A stretch of DNA of 8,653 nt from Planctomycetota bacterium (lineage in GTDB: Bacteria > Planctomycetota > MHYJ01 > JACQXL01), in contig JASEHY010000055.1 in assembly GCA_030018555.1 (NCBI GenBank), positions 1-8,653 on the forward strand. The letters are read 5' to 3'. Positions 6,170 to 8,653 of this stretch are shown in pieces. The stretch's first letter is position 1; every line of letters starts with the position of its first letter. The notes below the pieces were generated by a model that was not told the origin of the DNA, did no database searches, and worked only from the letters and a program-made list of their open reading frames with translations. Position numbers and translations under genes: made by a program.

Positions 6170-6198
6170 TTGATTATAACTTTGAATATGTTTATTAT
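6170..6198 (+). promoter_or_regulatory. Putative promoter of the 6207-8613 operon
   Basis: TTGATT (6170-6175) and TATTAT (6193-6198) are separated by exactly 17 bases, a good sigma70 arrangement. The first start codon (6207) follows the -10 box by only eight bases and no ribosome-binding sequence precedes it, so the transcript may be leaderless or nearly so. It overlaps the nnrD -10 box on the other strand, so the two directions could compete for polymerase. Confidence 0.45.
6173..6178 (-). promoter_or_regulatory. Putative -10 box for nnrD
   Basis: A perfect TATAAT on the minus strand. Transcription would start only about seven bases downstream, at or next to the 6165 ATG, which favours one of the later nnrD starts (6147 or 6126) with a short leader containing AGGATGGAG. 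No clear -35 box is found 17 bases upstream. It overlaps the plus-strand candidate at 6170-6198. Confidence 0.45.
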
Positions 6199-6206
6199 AG
6201 ATTATT

Positions 6207-6650
6207 ATGAAACCATCTGCCGTCAGAAAAAGTAGACTGATACAGCCCAAGAAACCAGAACCTGTTTCTCCTGTCCAAAAGACTGCTCCTCAAGTAGTGG
6301 ACCCAAAATACCCGATGAGGGTAGCCGTTGTAGTCGTAGTATGCCATCTAATTTTCGCTCTTATTATAAGTGCCTGGCATCTCCATCCTTATATATTAAA
6401 TCCAAACGGTTTTGGTTATCTCATTTATATATTAGAACTGCCGGCTGCTCTACTGATTAAACTTCTGGGTGATATAGAGGATATAAACATCGTATTACTT
6501 TATGTGGGCGCATTTCTAATTAATACTGTTTTCTATGGCTTCTTGGGATACCTTTTCGGCTATATAGCACAAACTTATGAGTGGAATAAGGAGATTAATA
6601 GACTCCCTCAACTGGAAGCAGAAGTCTACGAAGAGGATATGAGAAGATGA
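6207..6650 (+). CDS. Small membrane protein, three predicted helices, unknown function
   Basis: I do not recognise this 147-residue protein. It starts with a basic, proline-rich, probably cytoplasmic tail (residues 1-36, with KPEPVSPVQKTAPQ) followed by three hydrophobic helices at about 38-57, 71-88 and 94-121. It ends with an acidic cytoplasmic tail (LEAEVYEEDMRR). There is no signal peptidase site and no catalytic motif. It is the first gene of a set with the polyprenyl-phosphate transferase and the O-antigen-ligase-like gene, so a role in surface glycan assembly, for example as a small partner protein, is possible but only inferred from position. No ribosome site precedes the ATG; it may be translated from a leaderless message. 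The hydrophobic pattern and normal codon use support a real gene. Confidence 0.7.
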   Translation: MKPSAVRKSRLIQPKKPEPVSPVQKTAPQVVDPKYPMRVAVVVVVCHLIFALIISAWHLHPYILNPNGFGYLIYILELPAALLIKLLGDIEDINIVLLYVGAFLINTVFYGFLGYLFGYIAQTYEWNKEINRLPQLEAEVYEEDMRR

Positions 6651-6709
6651 GGAACTTAAACCTCTTGAAGCGAAATCGCAGATAAACTGGTAAACATACC
6701 TTATAACCA

Positions 6710-7831
6710 ATGCAATTTGTTGTTCTTATTACATTTCTGGTCTCTTTTATTACCACACTTATTTTGATACCTCTGGTGAGGAAGATATCACTGGCAATAG
6801 ATTTTGTAGATATGCCCGGCGAGCGTAAGGTTCATCAATATCCTATTTCATTAGGTGGCGGAATCGCCATCTTTCTCAGCATCATCATTACCTTTAGTTC
6901 CGCACTTATTGTCAGTTATTTATTAAAGGTCAATCAGCCAAAATGGTTACCACAAGAAATCTATGATTATCTGCCGGGCGTATTCGTGATGATACCAAAA
7001 TTATCCGTCATCTTTATAGGTGCTTCCGCTATATTCATACTCGGTCTATTTGATGATATAAAAAAACTATCCGCTTTTACTAAACTCTTCTTTCAGATAA
7101 TAGTAAGTATATTCGTTGTTGCTAATGGAATTAAATTCGGTCTTTTCCTTGAGCATTTTGGCACTTGGGGGCAAATAATTTCCGCTACACTAACAATCTT
7201 CTGGATAGTTCTGGTAACGAATTCTTTTAACCTGCTTGACCATATGGATGGACTCTCCGCTGGCATTTCAGCAATCACAGCCAGTGTATTCCTGATTATA
7301 GCCCTCAAGACCGGACAATATTTTATTGCCTCATTTCTTATTGCTATCATTGGTTCAGTCATTGCTTTTCTTATATTCAATTTTCACCCTGCTAAAATAT
7401 TTATGGGTGATGCGGGAAGTTTGTTGTTAGGGTATTTTATTTCCATCCTTACTGTTTTATTCACATTTTATAGAGAACCGCATCAGTACTATGCAATATT
7501 AACTCCTTTGCTGGTCGTTTCTATACCCATATTTGATACTATTGTGGTAGTTATAATAAGGATAGTTAATAAAAAGCCCATTTTTAGAGGAGACAAGAAC
7601 CATCTGGCTCATCGGCTAATTGCTTTAGGAATGAAGATACCTCATGCGGTGCTTCTTATATATCTCTTAACGATTTGTGCCGGGCTGTCAGCGATTCTGT
7701 TGTACTATCTTACCCCTGATAAACAGGCAAACATTACAGGAGCAATATTAATATTTGGACAAATATTCTTATTGCTCTGTATTGTAACTATATTGGAATA
7801 TAGTGGTCGCAAGAACAAAAATGCTGATTAG
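6710..7831 (+). CDS. MraY/WecA/TagO family polyprenyl-phosphate sugar-1-phosphate transferase
   Basis: Integral-membrane enzyme of 373 residues that moves a sugar-1-phosphate, most likely GlcNAc-1-phosphate or a relative, from a UDP-sugar to undecaprenyl phosphate. This is the first step of O-antigen, teichoic-acid-like or other lipid-linked glycans. Family motifs are clear: the HQYPISLGGG segment near the N-terminus, the Mg-binding pair D115-D116 in LGLFDDIKK, NSFNLLDHMDGLSAG (171-185) with catalytic-type aspartates D177 and D180, FMGDAGSLLLGY with D234, and the HxxHR motif NHLAHRL with H298, H301 and R302. About ten membrane helices are expected and the hydrophobicity agrees. MraY proper is less likely than WecA/TagO because no peptidoglycan genes are nearby. 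The start has no strong ribosome site; 59 bases separate it from the upstream small membrane protein. Confidence 0.92.
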   Translation: MQFVVLITFLVSFITTLILIPLVRKISLAIDFVDMPGERKVHQYPISLGGGIAIFLSIIITFSSALIVSYLLKVNQPKWLPQEIYDYLPGVFVMIPKLSVIFIGASAIFILGLFDDIKKLSAFTKLFFQIIVSIFVVANGIKFGLFLEHFGTWGQIISATLTIFWIVLVTNSFNLLDHMDGLSAGISAITASVFLIIALKTGQYFIASFLIAIIGSVIAFLIFNFHPAKIFMGDAGSLLLGYFISILTVLFTFYREPHQYYAILTPLLVVSIPIFDTIVVVIIRIVNKKPIFRGDKNHLAHRLIALGMKIPHAVLLIYLLTICAGLSAILLYYLTPDKQANITGAILIFGQIFLLLCIVTILEYSGRKNKNAD

Positions 7832-7839
7832 CCAAACTT

Positions 7840-8613
7840 ATGCTACAATGGCTCCAGATATTCTTACTCTCTGCTGGTATTAGCGCACGTCTCTTCATCC
7901 CCTCAAGCACCGCCGGTAGCGGGCTTAATCTTCTGATTGTTCTCTTTATCTGGATGACTTTACTCATCCATCTTCTTGAGAAATCCAAGACACCCTCAAT
8001 CATAACCTTATCAGCATCCTTAAAAATATTATTATTCTTATTTGTAATCCTTATCATTACCTCATTCATAAATGCTCCGTATAAATTCGGTGCCTTCGGG
8101 TATTTAGTCGCCTGGATTAACGACATAGTTCTCTTTTATCTTGTCTATTCCCTGTGTCTCAGAGAGCCCAAATATATAACGATGCTACTATCAGTGTTCC
8201 TTTCTAATGCACTGATTATTATTCTTTATGCCCTATATCAGCATTTCTGGGAATTGAGAGATTTGGCAGCACAGATACAGCAAAATCCATCATTATTGGA
8301 TACGATTCCTGTTGATTTGAGAGGCGCATTCTTAGCCCGAGCCCAAGCCGCCGAACCGTTTGCTACCTTCACATATCAGAATTCGCTGGGTGCGTTTCTG
8401 CTCCTCGTCATCGCACCTTTTATCTCTCTATCTCTCACCAGACAGAAAAGATGGCTCATCTTAGTAGTTGCCGTTTTAATAATGCTCTTTGTCCTGATTA
8501 GCACTGGTTCTAAAGGGTCCATCGTGGCATTGATACTCGGTTATGGTATCGCTTGGATTATTTATTATCCCTCTAAAGTCCCCTCTATTAAGAGGGGATT
8601 TAGGGGTGTGTAA
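7840..8613 (+). CDS. O-antigen ligase/polymerase-like membrane protein, C-terminus cut off by a repeat
   Basis: N-terminal part of a polytopic membrane protein of the O-antigen ligase (Wzy_C/WaaL-like) superfamily, which joins or polymerises lipid-linked glycans on the outer face of the inner membrane. Helices lie at about 4-20, 28-46, 61-77, 90-107, 112-134, 183-200, 204-221 and 226-243. The segment EPFATFTYQNSLGAFLLLVIAPF (residues 172-194) and LISTGSKGSIVALILGYG (219-236) fit the two conserved membrane regions before the large periplasmic loop. Family members are normally 400 residues or more; this one has 257. Residues from about 244 on (PSKVPSIKRGFRGV) and the stop are encoded by a palindromic repeat at 8569-8652, so the loop and final helices are missing here. 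It starts eight bases after the transferase stop, in one operon. It may be a broken gene, or the rest may follow beyond the window. Confidence 0.8.
   Translation: MLQWLQIFLLSAGISARLFIPSSTAGSGLNLLIVLFIWMTLLIHLLEKSKTPSIITLSASLKILLFLFVILIITSFINAPYKFGAFGYLVAWINDIVLFYLVYSLCLREPKYITMLLSVFLSNALIIILYALYQHFWELRDLAAQIQQNPSLLDTIPVDLRGAFLARAQAAEPFATFTYQNSLGAFLLLVIAPFISLSLTRQKRWLILVVAVLIMLFVLISTGSKGSIVALILGYGIAWIIYYPSKVPSIKRGFRGV
8569..8606. repeat. Inverted repeat TCCCCTCT-ATTA-AGAGGGGA with extended stem
   Basis: TCCCCTCT (8579-8586) and AGAGGGGA (8591-8598) form a perfect stem with a 4-base loop. Allowing one bulged G (8578), pairing continues outward for about eight more pairs to 8570 and 8606. The repeat lies inside the end of the O-antigen-ligase-like ORF and encodes its last dozen residues. 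Repeats of this G+C-poor-loop, AGGGG-rich type are, from memory, common between genes in environmental bacteria. Confidence 0.75.
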
Positions 8614-8652
8614 TCCCTCGGCTGACTTTTACACACCCCTGCCCCTCTTTTT
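8590..8652 (+). repeat. Second inverted repeat with T-run, terminator-like
   Basis: AAGAGGGG (8590-8597) plus AGGGGTGTGTAA (8602-8613) pair with TTACACACCCCT (8629-8640) plus CCCCTCTT (8642-8649), leaving a 15-base loop and one asymmetric internal bulge. Five T residues end the structure (8648-8652), so in RNA it looks like an intrinsic terminator for the + strand. It shares its left arm with the hairpin at 8569-8606, so the two cannot form at once. The stop codon TAA of the upstream ORF (8611-8613) is part of the arm. The right boundary of the repeat lies at or beyond the window end. Confidence 0.7.
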
Positions 8653-8653
8653 A

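Noticed and set aside
6647..6685. Twelve-codon ORF starting at an ATGA overlap after the small membrane protein gene
   Set aside because: It is too short, and there is no support beyond the overlap.
8590..8649. Terminal inverted repeat of an insertion sequence
   Set aside because: Both arms lie within 60 bases with no transposase between them, so it is a short palindromic element rather than an IS end.

Overview
The window looks like part of the chromosome of a Gram-negative-type, probably uncultivated bacterium of moderate to low G+C. Genes for a polyprenyl-phosphate sugar-phosphate transferase, an O-antigen-ligase-like protein, a family-4 glycosyltransferase and sugar/lipid-type methyltransferases point to a cell with a surface polysaccharide. 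Many intergenic palindromic repeats, of kinds common in environmental genomes of Planctomycetota, Omnitrophota, Desulfobacterota and similar groups, support an environmental bacterium. The phylum cannot be fixed from this sequence alone. There are no rRNA or tRNA genes, no CRISPR array, no transposase and no phage gene.

Layout. (1) 58-1651, + strand: a small SAM-dependent methyltransferase and a GT4 glycosyltransferase, one base apart and surely co-transcribed; they look like the end of a polysaccharide cluster. (2) 1652-1906: a hairpin-rich repeat region ending in a promoter-like sequence. (3) 1907-2236, +: a 109-residue protein that is essentially a LacI-type helix-turn-helix without the usual sugar-binding sensor domain. 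(4) 2406-3104, -: a second SAM methyltransferase, clearly richer in G+C than its neighbour. (5) 3181-3255: a large imperfect inverted repeat. (6) 3273-5099, -: an M48 (Ste24/HtpX-like) membrane metallopeptidase with a C-terminal TPR-like tail. (7) 5061-5244: four different palindromes packed into about 185 bases, running into the genes on both sides. (8) 5218-6165, -: NnrD, the ADP-dependent NAD(P)H-hydrate dehydratase of metabolite repair. (9) 6166-6206: a very short divergent promoter region. (10) 6207-8613, +: a small three-helix membrane protein, a WecA/TagO-type polyprenyl-phosphate transferase and the N-terminal part of an O-antigen ligase/polymerase, apparently one operon.

How the genes work together. 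The + strand operon at the right would start a lipid-linked glycan (the transferase) and polymerise or ligate it (the O-antigen-ligase-like protein). The glycosyltransferase/methyltransferase pair at the left would extend and decorate such a glycan. The minus-strand genes are housekeeping or quality control: NAD(P)HX repair and membrane proteolysis.

The most unusual feature is that palindromic repeats form the ends of several genes. One supplies the only upstream start codon and first residues of the M48 ORF. Another encodes the last residues and stop of NnrD. A third replaces the C-terminal part of the O-antigen-ligase-like protein with about a dozen repeat-encoded residues and a stop. I see no clear new defence or mobile system. 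The repeats and the sensor-less LacI-type protein are the best candidates for a second look.
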